From Paenibacillus_AR mesotrionivorans (GTDB lineage: Bacteria; Bacillota; Bacilli; Paenibacillales; NBRC-103111), in contig NZ_JBJURJ010000007.1 of the NCBI RefSeq assembly GCF_046098205.1, positions 62,001 through 126,000 of the forward strand: 64,000 bases of DNA. The letters are read 5' to 3'. The translations under genes were made by a program, and so were the position numbers. Below are positions 1 to 7,855 of this stretch, piece by piece. The notes beneath the pieces are model-generated. The model was not told where the DNA came from and did not search any database. It saw only the letters and a list, made by a program, of their open reading frames with translations. Position 1 is the first letter of the stretch; every line of letters starts with the position of its first letter.

Positions 1-27
1 GGGGTTGGGGTATTAAGGGAAAGAAGC

Positions 28-618
28 TTATTTGGCGCGGGTCGGCTCAATGACTTTATCAATCAGGCCGTACTTCAGCGCTTCTTCGGCGCTCATGAAG
101 TTGTCGCGGTCGGTGTCTTTCTCGATGCGCTCGAAGGGCTGTCCGCTGCGCTCCGCCAGGATGTGGTTGAGCTTGTCGCGCATCTTGATGATGCGGTTGG
201 CGCGGATTTGGATGTCCGAGGCCTGGCCTTCGGCGCCGCCCAGCGGCTGGTGGATCATCACTTCGCTGTTGGGAAGGGCGAAGCGTTTGCCTTTGGCACC
301 CGCGGTCAGCAGGAATGCGCCCATGGAGGCAGCCATGCCGACACAGATGGTGGAGACATCCGCTTTGATGAACTGCATGGTATCATAGATAGCCATACCG
401 GAGGTGATGGAACCGCCCGGGGAGTTAATGTACAGATGGATGTCCTTCTCGGGGTCCTGGGCATCCAGGAACAACAGCTGGGCGACAATGGCGTTGGCTA
501 CGGCGTCGTTGATGGCGCTGCCCAAAAAGATGATGCGGTCCTTCAACAGGCGCGAATAAATGTCATAGGCTCTTTCGCCTCGTCCGTCTTGTTCTACGAC
601 CATAGGTATCAAACTCAT
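28..618 (-). CDS. clpP: ATP-dependent Clp protease proteolytic subunit ClpP
   Basis: ClpP is the serine peptidase that forms the double-heptamer chamber of ClpXP/ClpCP and degrades unfolded or tagged cytosolic proteins. The 196-residue protein has the family's usual length. The catalytic triad is readable: Ser98 in GMAASMG, His123 in MIHQPLGG and Asp172 in DTDRD. The N-terminal LIPMVVEQ segment is typical. A strong GGAGG lies just upstream of the ATG. The tandem CtsR boxes about 90 bases upstream indicate heat-shock class III control. The gene stands alone, and tRNA-Arg lies upstream behind its own terminator. Identification is very secure. Confidence 0.98.
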   Translation of the reverse strand: MSLIPMVVEQDGRGERAYDIYSRLLKDRIIFLGSAINDAVANAIVAQLLFLDAQDPEKDIHLYINSPGGSITSGMAIYDTMQFIKADVSTICVGMAASMGAFLLTAGAKGKRFALPNSEVMIHQPLGGAEGQASDIQIRANRIIKMRDKLNHILAERSGQPFERIEKDTDRDNFMSAEEALKYGLIDKVIEPTRAK

Positions 619-706
619 GTTGCAATTCCCTCCTTTAAAATGTTCATCTTCAGGTGGATCATATGCCGGTGTGAAGGGTGTTTCCCTTCACGTTAAGACC
701 ATATTA

Positions 707-740
707 AGTCAACGAAGGTCAAAAGTCAATTAAGGTCAAA
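707..740. promoter_or_regulatory. Tandem CtsR operators of clpP
   Basis: Two back-to-back 17-base sites fit the CtsR heptad repeat RGTCAAA-NAN-RGTCAAA. The first is AGTCAAC-GAA-GGTCAAA (707-723) and the second AGTCAAT-TAA-GGTCAAA (724-740). Each differs from consensus only at the last base of the left heptad. They lie about 90 bases upstream of the clpP start, so CtsR repression of clpP is expected from the known family role. Confidence 0.85.
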
Positions 741-766
741 GAAATCTGCAGCGCGGTAAAATATAC

Positions 767-789
767 AAAAAAACAGCCTTGCGGCTGCT
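767..789 (-). terminator. Intrinsic terminator of tRNA-Arg
   Basis: Read on the minus strand, CAGCC-GCAA-GGCTG is followed by seven T residues. It lies 20 bases beyond the tRNA-Arg 3' end and separates the tRNA transcript from the clpP promoter region. Confidence 0.85.
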
Positions 790-808
790 TGGTTTTGAAG
801 GAATATTA

Positions 809-883
809 TGGCGCACCCGCGAGGAATTGAACCTCGATCTCAGGCTTCGGAGGCCTGCGTCATATCCATTGGACCACGGGTGC
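809..883 (-). tRNA. tRNA-Arg(CCG)
   Basis: The minus strand folds as a cloverleaf. The acceptor stem is GCACCCG/CGGGTGC, the anticodon stem CAGGC/GCCTG carries the loop CTCCGAA (anticodon CCG, reading CGG), and the T-stem CGAGG/CCTCG carries TTCAATT. CCA is encoded at 809-811 after a G discriminator. Intact and ordinary. Confidence 0.96.
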
Positions 884-1802
884 ATATAGGTGTAACGGCC
901 ATATCGCCCTTGGCAGGCGTTTTTGGCGGCAAGTGTTATTATATGATAGCCTGTGACAAATTGCAAGTGCTTGTTCGAAGAATCCCAGGAGGAACTTTTG
1001 CGGCGGCCGACTGGGCGGGCCTCGGGCAGGAAGGCGGATAGGGCAGGCAGGAGTATGGAAGGGATGGGCGGGAGGGTGGAAGGGATGGCGGGGAAAAGTT
1101 GTTGGGAAAGGGGAAGGGTAGATGTAACAGGACTATGGACAAGGTGGGACGGATGGGAGAGTGGAAGGGATGAGCGGGAGGATGGGGGAGTGCGCATGGG
1201 GGCTGGCAGACGGGCTGGAGCGCTAACGGAACTGAGAAGCCCTTAGCGGCCGAAAACCCGTGTATTTACTTTATAACGGAACTCAAACACCCTTACAGCT
1301 CTTCAAGGCGCGGTTTACCAGTAAATTTGTGCTCTAAGAGTTGCTCAGTTCCGTTACAGTTGGAAATCAAGCTAAATCGTGTTCTAAGAGTCGCTCAGTT
1401 CCGTTACAACTGGAGGAACTGTCAAAAACCCTGCTTACCAGTGCCGCATATATGCGTTCCGGCTGGAGCATACTCTACATCATGTTTTAAGAATCAAATT
1501 TTACCATTACCCGTCATGGAGGAGACATACCCGTTCAGATATGAGTCATGTTTAGCTGAAGATTTGCTCCAAATCCCGCCTCAAGAACAGCCCACTCGCA
1601 AACTTTAGTCCACCCGGGGACCGTTCTGAAGCCCTTCCCGTTGGAGGCGTTCTGCCAGCTACATTAGAATAAATATTCTTGCTCCATTCGGCCAGTGTTT
1701 GATGCCGCTTACACCCTTGGGAGCCCTGTATTATGGGAAAAATACGCCCTGTTCATTTCGCCCGTGGTTAAAAACTTTACAATTGAAAGCGTCACCGTAT
1801 TC
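884..1802. other. Long non-coding stretch with G-rich low complexity
   Basis: No convincing gene is visible in these roughly 900 bases. Positions 1015-1220 are G/A-rich low-complexity DNA (repeated GGGAGGGTGGAAGGGATGG-like units). Positions 1224-1410 carry the repeat family listed separately. The only longer open frame (1327-1608, plus strand) runs through those repeats and has no ribosome-binding site, so I do not call it. The cggR promoter follows at 1803. Confidence 0.6.
1224..1408. repeat. Intergenic repeat family (TAACGGAACTGAG...)
   Basis: The core CTCAGTTCCGTTA with preceding CTAAGAG occurs twice in direct orientation, starting at 1329 and 1379 (period exactly 50 bases), and once inverted at 1224-1245. 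A degenerate inverted copy lies at about 1272-1294. The TTCCGTTA core is related to the GCGGAA/TTCCGC palindromes at 9.4-9.7 kb, so this is probably a host-wide intergenic repeat rather than a local regulatory site. Confidence 0.6.
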
Positions 1803-1831
1803 TTGCATTTTCCAAGGAAGAGGAATACAAT
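1803..1831 (+). promoter_or_regulatory. Predicted sigma-A promoter of the cggR-gap operon
   Basis: TTGCAT (1803-1808), a 17-base spacer and TACAAT (1826-1831) form a near-consensus housekeeping promoter. The CggR operator lies about 50 bases downstream, the position expected for a roadblock or repression site on the nascent transcript path. Confidence 0.7.
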
Positions 1832-1877
1832 GTAAGAGGCTAGAGAGTCTCTGTCGAATGGCGCCGCCATTCCTAGC

Positions 1878-1913
1878 TGGGACTAAAGATGTAAGAGCGG
1901 GACATTTCCGGTC
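1878..1913. promoter_or_regulatory. CggR operator
   Basis: The two half-sites keep the exact spacing of the known CggR operator (CGGGAC-N6-TGTC, N4, CGGGAC-N6-TGTC). Here they read TGGGAC-N6-TGTA at 1878-1893, four bases, then CGGGAC-N6-GGTC at 1898-1913, with three mismatches in total. The site lies between the promoter and the cggR start. In the Bacillus family CggR releases this site when fructose-1,6-bisphosphate is present. Confidence 0.8.
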
Positions 1914-1938
1914 CAATACCCTGTCCAGGAGTGAGAAG

Positions 1939-2958
1939 ATGAGGTCCGTGCTCGATATTCAGAAGCAGCTTCTGCCGGATTTAATGGACACCATGAGGAA
2001 GCGCTACACGATCCTGCATCACATCATGCTCTCCAAGGTAGTCGGACGGAGAACGCTCGCTTCCTCGCTGGATATGACGGAGAGAGTTTTGCGAAGTGAA
2101 GTGGATTTTCTCAAAGCCCAAGGCCTTCTTGATGTGGAAAGCTACGGCATGCGGATCAGCGAATCCGGCCGCAGCCTGCTGGAGGCTATTGAGCCTATGG
2201 TAAGGGAGCTGTTCGGGCTCTCTGAGCTGGAGGATCGGCTGAAGGAGCGCTTCGGCATGGAACAGGCTGTGGTGGTTCCGGGCGATTCGGATACTTCGCC
2301 GTATGCGAAGATCGAATTGGGACGGGCTGGCGCGGCGGCGGTCCGCAAGATGGCGGTCCGCGAGGGTGTTATCGCCGTTACCGGCGGTTCCACTATGGCT
2401 GAGGTGGCTGCTCATATGGGCCCCAGTCCACAGTTAAAGGCAAGCCTGTTTGTTCCGGCGCGGGGCGGCTTGGGTGAAAGCCTGGATTTTCAGGCCAATA
2501 CCATTGCCTCCACCATGGCGAAGAAAACCGGCGGCCAGTACAGGTTGATGCATGTCCCCGATCATCTGGGGGAAGAGGCGTACCTGTCTTTGATTCAGGA
2601 GCCTCATATCCAGGAAATTATCCAGGTGATTCACCAAGCCAGAATGCTTGTGCATGGAATCGGGGAAGCTAGTGTTATGGCCAGAAGAAGGAAGATCGAC
2701 AGCGCCACCATTGAGTCCCTGAAGCGGGAGGGTGCGCTGGCCGAAGCATTTGGCTATTATTTTGACGCGTCTGGCAAGGTGGTCCACCGCATGCCGACAG
2801 TTGGGCTCAAGCTGGAGGATATCCAGCAGACCCAGGCGGTTATCGCAGTGGCGGGCGGGCGCTCCAAGGCTCCCAGCATTGCCGCCGTTTTGAAATTCGG
2901 CTGTCATGTGCTGGTGACCGACGAGGCTGCAGCCATCTCCATTCTGGAGACCAACTAA
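1939..2958 (+). CDS. cggR: Central glycolytic genes regulator CggR
   Basis: DeoR/SorC-family repressor of the triose-phosphate part of glycolysis, inactivated by fructose-1,6-bisphosphate. The 339-residue product starts MRSVLDIQKQLLPDL, which matches the CggR N-terminus. It has an N-terminal winged helix (about 15-75; GRRTLASSLDMTERVLRSEV) and a C-terminal sugar-phosphate domain with the motifs AVTGGSTMAEVA, VPARGGLGE, VHGIGEA and TDEAAA. An in-frame ATG exists 80 codons upstream. However, AGGAG at 1927-1931 and family length place the start at 1939, and the upstream extension would run through the promoter and operator. First gene of the glycolytic operon. Confidence 0.95.
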   Translation: MRSVLDIQKQLLPDLMDTMRKRYTILHHIMLSKVVGRRTLASSLDMTERVLRSEVDFLKAQGLLDVESYGMRISESGRSLLEAIEPMVRELFGLSELEDRLKERFGMEQAVVVPGDSDTSPYAKIELGRAGAAAVRKMAVREGVIAVTGGSTMAEVAAHMGPSPQLKASLFVPARGGLGESLDFQANTIASTMAKKTGGQYRLMHVPDHLGEEAYLSLIQEPHIQEIIQVIHQARMLVHGIGEASVMARRRKIDSATIESLKREGALAEAFGYYFDASGKVVHRMPTVGLKLEDIQQTQAVIAVAGGRSKAPSIAAVLKFGCHVLVTDEAAAISILETN

Positions 2959-3041
2959 AGCGCAGCGTTTAAGAGCGTTATCCTGACGGTTCTAACGAAT
3001 CCGTCTTGAGATAATAATTTATTTTTAGGAGGAAACAAACA

Positions 3042-4049
3042 ATGAGTGTTAAAGTGGGCATTAACGGTTTTGGACGTATCGGCCGTCTGGCATTCCGTCG
3101 CATTCAAGAAGTAGAAGGAATCGAAGTTGTTGCAATCAACGACTTGACTGACGCGAAAATGCTGGCTCATCTTTTGAAATATGATACTACCCAAGGTCCT
3201 TTCAAGGGCGAAGTTGAAGTACATGACGGTTTCTTCAAGGTTAACGGCAAGGAAGTTAAGGTTCTGGCTAACGCTAAGCCGGAAGAGCTTCCTTGGGGCG
3301 ACCTGGGCGTTGAAATCGTTCTGGAATGCACAGGCTTCTTCGTAACTCAAGAAGCTGCTGAGAAGCACCTGAAGGGCGGCGCTAAGAAGGTTGTTATCTC
3401 CGCTCCTGCTACAGGCGAAATCAAGACTGTTGTTTACAACACCAACCATGAAATCCTGGACGGCTCCGAGACTGTAATCTCCGGCGCATCCTGCACCACG
3501 AACTGCCTGGCTCCGATGGCTAAGGCTCTGAATGATAACTTCGGTATCGTTCAAGGCTTGATGACCACCATCCATGCATACACTGGCGACCAAAACACCC
3601 TGGATGCTCCGCACCGCAAGGGCGACTTCCGTCGTGCCCGTGCCGCTGCTGAAAACATCATCCCGAACACCACCGGTGCTGCTAAGGCGATCGGCCTGGT
3701 CATTCCGGAACTGAAGGGCAAGCTGGACGGCGCTGCTCAACGTGTGCCGACTCCGACAGGCTCCTTGACTGAGCTGGTTACTGTTCTGGAGAAGAAAGCA
3801 ACTGTTGACGAAATCAACGCTGTGATGAAGGCTGCTGCCAACGAATCCTTCGGCTACACCGAAGACGAAATCGTGTCCTCCGACGTAATCGGCTGCACCT
3901 ACGGCTCCCTGTTCGACGCTACTCAAACCAAGATCCTGACTGTTGGCGACAAGCAACTGGTTAAGACTGTTTCTTGGTACGACAACGAAATGTCCTACAC
4001 CGCCCAATTGATCCGCACCTTGGAATACTTCGCAAAGCTGGTTAAGTAA
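3042..4049 (+). CDS. gap: Glyceraldehyde-3-phosphate dehydrogenase, type I
   Basis: Converts glyceraldehyde-3-phosphate, NAD and phosphate to 1,3-bisphosphoglycerate. The 335-residue protein has the nucleotide-binding start INGFGRIGRLAFRR, the catalytic Cys151 in SGASCTTNCLAP and His178 in TTIHAYTGDQ. AGGAGG precedes the ATG at a good distance. It follows cggR by 83 bases, as in B. subtilis, where the cggR-gap mRNA is processed between the two genes. Codon use is strongly biased, as expected for a highly expressed glycolytic enzyme. This is the catabolic GapA-type enzyme. Confidence 0.98.
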   Translation: MSVKVGINGFGRIGRLAFRRIQEVEGIEVVAINDLTDAKMLAHLLKYDTTQGPFKGEVEVHDGFFKVNGKEVKVLANAKPEELPWGDLGVEIVLECTGFFVTQEAAEKHLKGGAKKVVISAPATGEIKTVVYNTNHEILDGSETVISGASCTTNCLAPMAKALNDNFGIVQGLMTTIHAYTGDQNTLDAPHRKGDFRRARAAAENIIPNTTGAAKAIGLVIPELKGKLDGAAQRVPTPTGSLTELVTVLEKKATVDEINAVMKAAANESFGYTEDEIVSSDVIGCTYGSLFDATQTKILTVGDKQLVKTVSWYDNEMSYTAQLIRTLEYFAKLVK

Positions 4050-4072
4050 AACCATAATTGGGTGAACAACCA

Positions 4073-4106
4073 AAGAGCGGAACAGACGGTAGTCTCTTCC
4101 GCTCTT
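4073..4106 (+). other. Inverted repeat between gap and pgk
   Basis: AAGAGCGGAA (4073-4082) and TTCCGCTCTT (4097-4106) form a perfect 10-bp stem with a 14-base loop. No T-run follows, so it is more likely a stabilising or partial-attenuating hairpin, or a member of the GCGGAA repeat family, than a full terminator. Confidence 0.55.
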
Positions 4107-4172
4107 CAAACTGAACGAAGGTATCCATACCCGGATACTTGATTTTTCACTTTTTAGGCGGAGGTTAGACAA

Positions 4173-5357
4173 ATGAACAAGAAGAGCATTCGTGACGTGG
4201 CCGATCTGGCCGGCAAACGCGTGTTTGTCCGCGTTGACTTCAACGTACCGCTGGAAAACGGCGTCATCACTGACGATACCCGGATCCGGGAAACCCTTCC
4301 CACCATCAAGTACCTGATCGAGCAAGGCGCCAAGGTTATCCTGGCTTCCCATATGGGCCGTCCCAAGGGTGAGTTCGTAGACAGCATGCGTCTGACTCCT
4401 GCTGCCGTCCGTCTGGGCGAGCTGCTGGGCAAGCCGGTTGCCAAGGCTGATGAAGCTGTTGGTGATGCGGTAAAGGCTCAAATCGCAGAACTGAAAAACG
4501 GCGACGTGCTGGTTCTGGAAAACGTCCGTTTCTACAAGGGCGAAGAAAAGAACGATGCCGAGCTGGCGAAGCAATTCGCTGAGCTGGCTGACCTGTTCGT
4601 GAACGATGCCTTCGGTGCTGCTCACCGTGCGCACTCCTCCACTGCAGGCATCGCACAATACCTGCCGGCCGTTTCCGGTCTCCTGATGGAGAAGGAATTG
4701 GACGTATTGGGTAAGGCTCTGTCCAATCCGGAGCGCCCTTTCACCGCCATCATCGGCGGCGCTAAGGTAAAGGACAAGATCGATGTTATCGACAACCTGA
4801 TCAACCTGTCCGACAACCTGATCCTGGGCGGCGGTCTGTGCTTCACCTTCCTGAAAGCCCAAGGCTACAGCATTGGCGCTTCCATGCTGGATGAAGAGAA
4901 GATCGAATTGGCCAAGACCTTCATTAATAAGGCCAAGGAAAAGGGCATCAACCTCCTCATCCCGATCGACGTTGTGGTAGCCGACAAGTTCGATGCCAAC
5001 GCTGAAACCAAGATTGTTGACGTGGACGCGATTCCTGACGGCTGGTTGGGTCTGGACATCGGACCGAAAACCTCCAAGATCTATGCCGACACCATCAAGA
5101 ACTCCAAGCTGGTTGTTTGGAACGGACCGATGGGCGTATTCGAAATGGACGCTTTCGCAGCCGGCACCAAGGCTGTAGGCGAAGCTTGTGCGGAAACCGC
5201 AGGCTACACCGTTATCGGCGGCGGCGACTCTGCAGCTGCGGTTGAGAAGTTCAACCTGGGCAGCAAGATGGACCACATCTCCACTGGCGGCGGCGCTTCC
5301 CTGGAGTTCATGGAAGGCAAGGCTCTTCCGGGCGTTGTAGCTCTTAACGACAAGTAA
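4173..5357 (+). CDS. pgk: Phosphoglycerate kinase
   Basis: Transfers phosphate from 1,3-bisphosphoglycerate to ADP, the first ATP-yielding step of glycolysis. The 394 residues match the family length. Diagnostic segments are FVRVDFNVPLENG (about 20-32), SHMGRPKG, the hinge FTAIIGGAKVKDKI, the C-terminal nucleotide site NGPMGVFE and GGGDSAAAVEKF. An RBS (GGAGG) lies upstream of the ATG. It sits in the order gap-pgk-tpiA-gpmI-eno and is presumably cotranscribed under CggR control. Confidence 0.98.
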   Translation: MNKKSIRDVADLAGKRVFVRVDFNVPLENGVITDDTRIRETLPTIKYLIEQGAKVILASHMGRPKGEFVDSMRLTPAAVRLGELLGKPVAKADEAVGDAVKAQIAELKNGDVLVLENVRFYKGEEKNDAELAKQFAELADLFVNDAFGAAHRAHSSTAGIAQYLPAVSGLLMEKELDVLGKALSNPERPFTAIIGGAKVKDKIDVIDNLINLSDNLILGGGLCFTFLKAQGYSIGASMLDEEKIELAKTFINKAKEKGINLLIPIDVVVADKFDANAETKIVDVDAIPDGWLGLDIGPKTSKIYADTIKNSKLVVWNGPMGVFEMDAFAAGTKAVGEACAETAGYTVIGGGDSAAAVEKFNLGSKMDHISTGGGASLEFMEGKALPGVVALNDK

Positions 5358-5455
5358 GAAGTTTCGAATTTCGGGGTCCCCGCAAAGTAATAGGATTAAA
5401 CTTCGAAGGTTATGCTTCACTTTGTGGGGAATTTATGGATAAGGAGGGGACCTCT

Positions 5456-6211
5456 GTGAGCAGAACACCTATCATTGCCGGCAACTGGAAAATGTTCAAA
5501 ACTGTCAAGGAAGCGGTAGCCTTCGCTGATGAAGTGAAGGGCAAGGCTGAGCTTGCAGGCGTGGAGAGCGTGGTTTGCGCCCCGTTCACCAACCTGCCGG
5601 CCCTTGTACAGGCTTTCCAAGGCACCACCATCAAGGTAGGCGCGCAAAATCTTCACTTCGAGGACAATGGCGCTTACACCGGCGAAATCAGCGGGATCAT
5701 GCTGAAGGATCTGGGCGTGGAGTATGTGATTATCGGCCACTCCGAGCGCAGAGCTTATTTTGCGGAAACCGACGAAATCGTCAACAAGAAGGTTCTGGCA
5801 GCCTTCAAGCACGGCTTGACTCCGATTCTCTGCGTAGGCGAGAAGCTGGAGGAGCGCGAAGCAGGTGAAACCAAGGAAGTGTGCCGGGTGCAAACCGTGG
5901 CCGCTCTCGCCGGTCTTACTGCCGAGCAAGCTGCCCAAACCGTTATCGCTTATGAGCCCATCTGGGCCATCGGCACCGGCAAGTCCTCCACTGCAGAGGA
6001 TGCTAATGAAGTGATCAGCTACATCCGCAGCGTGGTGGCCGAACAATTCAACGGCGAAGTGGCGCAGGCTGTCCGTATCCAATACGGCGGCAGCGTGAAG
6101 CCGAACAACATCAGCGAATATATGGCCAAGGCCGATATTGACGGAGCCCTTGTAGGCGGCGCCAGCCTGGAGCCGGCTTCCTACATCGCGCTGGTGGAAG
6201 GAGCGAAGTAA
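5456..6211 (+). CDS. tpiA: Triosephosphate isomerase
   Basis: Interconverts dihydroxyacetone phosphate and glyceraldehyde-3-phosphate. The 251-residue barrel shows Lys12 (AGNWKM), the electrophile His95 in IIGHSERR and the base Glu167 in AYEPIWAIGTGK, all at standard positions. I chose GTG 5456 because AAGGAGGGG lies 7 bases upstream; the in-frame ATG at 5435 overlaps that RBS and would add seven atypical residues. The stop is one base before the gpmI start. Confidence 0.97.
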   Translation: MSRTPIIAGNWKMFKTVKEAVAFADEVKGKAELAGVESVVCAPFTNLPALVQAFQGTTIKVGAQNLHFEDNGAYTGEISGIMLKDLGVEYVIIGHSERRAYFAETDEIVNKKVLAAFKHGLTPILCVGEKLEEREAGETKEVCRVQTVAALAGLTAEQAAQTVIAYEPIWAIGTGKSSTAEDANEVISYIRSVVAEQFNGEVAQAVRIQYGGSVKPNNISEYMAKADIDGALVGGASLEPASYIALVEGAK

Positions 6212-6212
6212 G

Positions 6213-7754
6213 ATGGCAAGACCCAAACCGGTAGCATTGATTATTCTGGACGGCTTCGGACTGCGCGACGGCGTTCAGGGGAATGCTGTCGAACAAGCCA
6301 AGAAGCCCAATTACGACCGCATTAAGGCTGAATTTCCGTATACCACCCTCACCGCTTGCGGCGAGGCTGTAGGTTTGCCGGAAGGCCAAATGGGCAACTC
6401 TGAAGTGGGACACTTGAATATCGGCGCAGGCCGGATCGTGTATCAGGATCTGACCCGCATCACCAAGTCTGTCCGCGACGGAGATTTCTACGAGAATGAA
6501 ACCCTGCTGGGCGCGGTCCGCCACGCCAAGCAAAACGGCACCAAGCTTCACCTGTACGGGCTGTTGTCCGACGGCGGTGTACACAGCCACATTGCGCATC
6601 TGTTCGCGCTTCTGGAGCTGGCCAAGAAGGAAGATCTGAAGGAAGTTTACATCCATGCTTTCTTGGACGGCCGCGACGTTGCACCGGACAGCGCCAAGAA
6701 GTACATGGAGCAGCTGGTTGCCAAGACGGAGGAGCTGGGTGTTGGCCACATCGCCACTGTCCAAGGCCGCTATTATGCCATGGACCGTGACAAGCGCTGG
6801 GAGCGCGTGGAGAAATCCTACCGCGCTATGGTGTACGGTGAAGGCCCAACCCATACCGATCCGGTTAAGGCGATTGAGGAAAATTACGAAAAGGCGATCT
6901 ACGACGAGTTCGTGCTGCCTACCGTCATTGTGGATGGCGAAGGCAAGCCGCTGACTACAGTAGAATCCAATGATTCCGTTATTTTCTTCAACTTCCGTCC
7001 CGACCGTGCCATTCAGCTGTCCCTGGTGTTCACCAACGAAGACTTCCAAGGCTTCGACCGTGGTCCGGGACGTCCGCTGAACCTGCACTATGTATGTATG
7101 ACTGTTTTTGCCGAAACGGTGAAGGGCTTCGTGGCCTATTCCCCTAAGAACCTGGACAACACCCTGGGTGAAGTGCTGGTTCAAAACGGACTCAAGCAGC
7201 TGCGTACAGCAGAAACGGAAAAATATCCTCACGTGACCTTCTTCTTCAGCGGCGGACGTGATGTGGAGCTGCCGGGAGAGAAGCGTGTGCTGATCAACTC
7301 GCCGAAGGTTGCCACTTATGACCTGCAGCCGGAGATGAGCGCATACGAGCTGGCTGCTTCCACCGTGAAGGAAATCCAGTCCGGTGAGCATGACGTGATT
7401 ATCCTTAACTTCGCCAACGCGGACATGGTCGGTCACTCCGGTATGCTGGAGCCCGCCATCAAAGCGGTGGAAGCTGTTGACGAATGCCTCGGCCAGGTGC
7501 TGGATGCCATTCACGCCGCCGGCGGGGTTGCGCTGATCACAGCCGACCACGGCAACGCCGAAACCGTCCGCAATCCGGATGACAGCCCGAACACGGCACA
7601 TACCACCAGCCCGGTTCCGTTTATCATTACTGACCGGACCTTCACTCTGCGCTCCGGCGGCATCCTGGCGGATATCGCACCGACCATGCTGGATATTCTG
7701 GGCGTTGCGGCTCCTGCCGAAATGACCGGCACCACCTTGATCGAAAGCAAGTAA
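6213..7754 (+). CDS. gpmI: 2,3-bisphosphoglycerate-independent phosphoglycerate mutase
   Basis: Mn-dependent mutase converting 3- to 2-phosphoglycerate. The 513-residue length is typical. Metal-binding and catalytic motifs are present: Asp13 in LDGFG, the phosphorylated serine Ser63 in QMGNSEVGH, the FNFRPDRA segment, NFANADMVGHSG and TADHGNAE. The start codon lies one base after the tpiA stop, with its RBS inside the end of tpiA, so the two are translationally coupled. In endospore formers this enzyme is pH sensitive (family knowledge). Confidence 0.98.
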   Translation: MARPKPVALIILDGFGLRDGVQGNAVEQAKKPNYDRIKAEFPYTTLTACGEAVGLPEGQMGNSEVGHLNIGAGRIVYQDLTRITKSVRDGDFYENETLLGAVRHAKQNGTKLHLYGLLSDGGVHSHIAHLFALLELAKKEDLKEVYIHAFLDGRDVAPDSAKKYMEQLVAKTEELGVGHIATVQGRYYAMDRDKRWERVEKSYRAMVYGEGPTHTDPVKAIEENYEKAIYDEFVLPTVIVDGEGKPLTTVESNDSVIFFNFRPDRAIQLSLVFTNEDFQGFDRGPGRPLNLHYVCMTVFAETVKGFVAYSPKNLDNTLGEVLVQNGLKQLRTAETEKYPHVTFFFSGGRDVELPGEKRVLINSPKVATYDLQPEMSAYELAASTVKEIQSGEHDVIILNFANADMVGHSGMLEPAIKAVEAVDECLGQVLDAIHAAGGVALITADHGNAETVRNPDDSPNTAHTTSPVPFIITDRTFTLRSGGILADIAPTMLDILGVAAPAEMTGTTLIESK

Positions 7755-7855
7755 GCTTCATGGCAAGGCGAAAGGCCCGGCTTGGAGGCTTGCGCTCGAG
7801 AGCAGCATCCACCGGTACAACACACATATCTCTATAGAAGGAGCGATTACCCATC

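Noticed and set aside
1327..1608. 93-codon frame after the G-rich region
   Set aside because: It runs through the TAACGGAACTGAG repeats, has no RBS and encodes no recognisable protein.
1699..1938. N-terminal extension of CggR from the first ATG
   Set aside because: It would translate across the promoter and CggR operator, and AGGAG supports the internal ATG at 1939.
2955..5420. 821-codon minus-strand open frame over gap and pgk
   Set aside because: It is a shadow of highly biased codon use in gap and pgk on the other strand; the product has no domain and no RBS.
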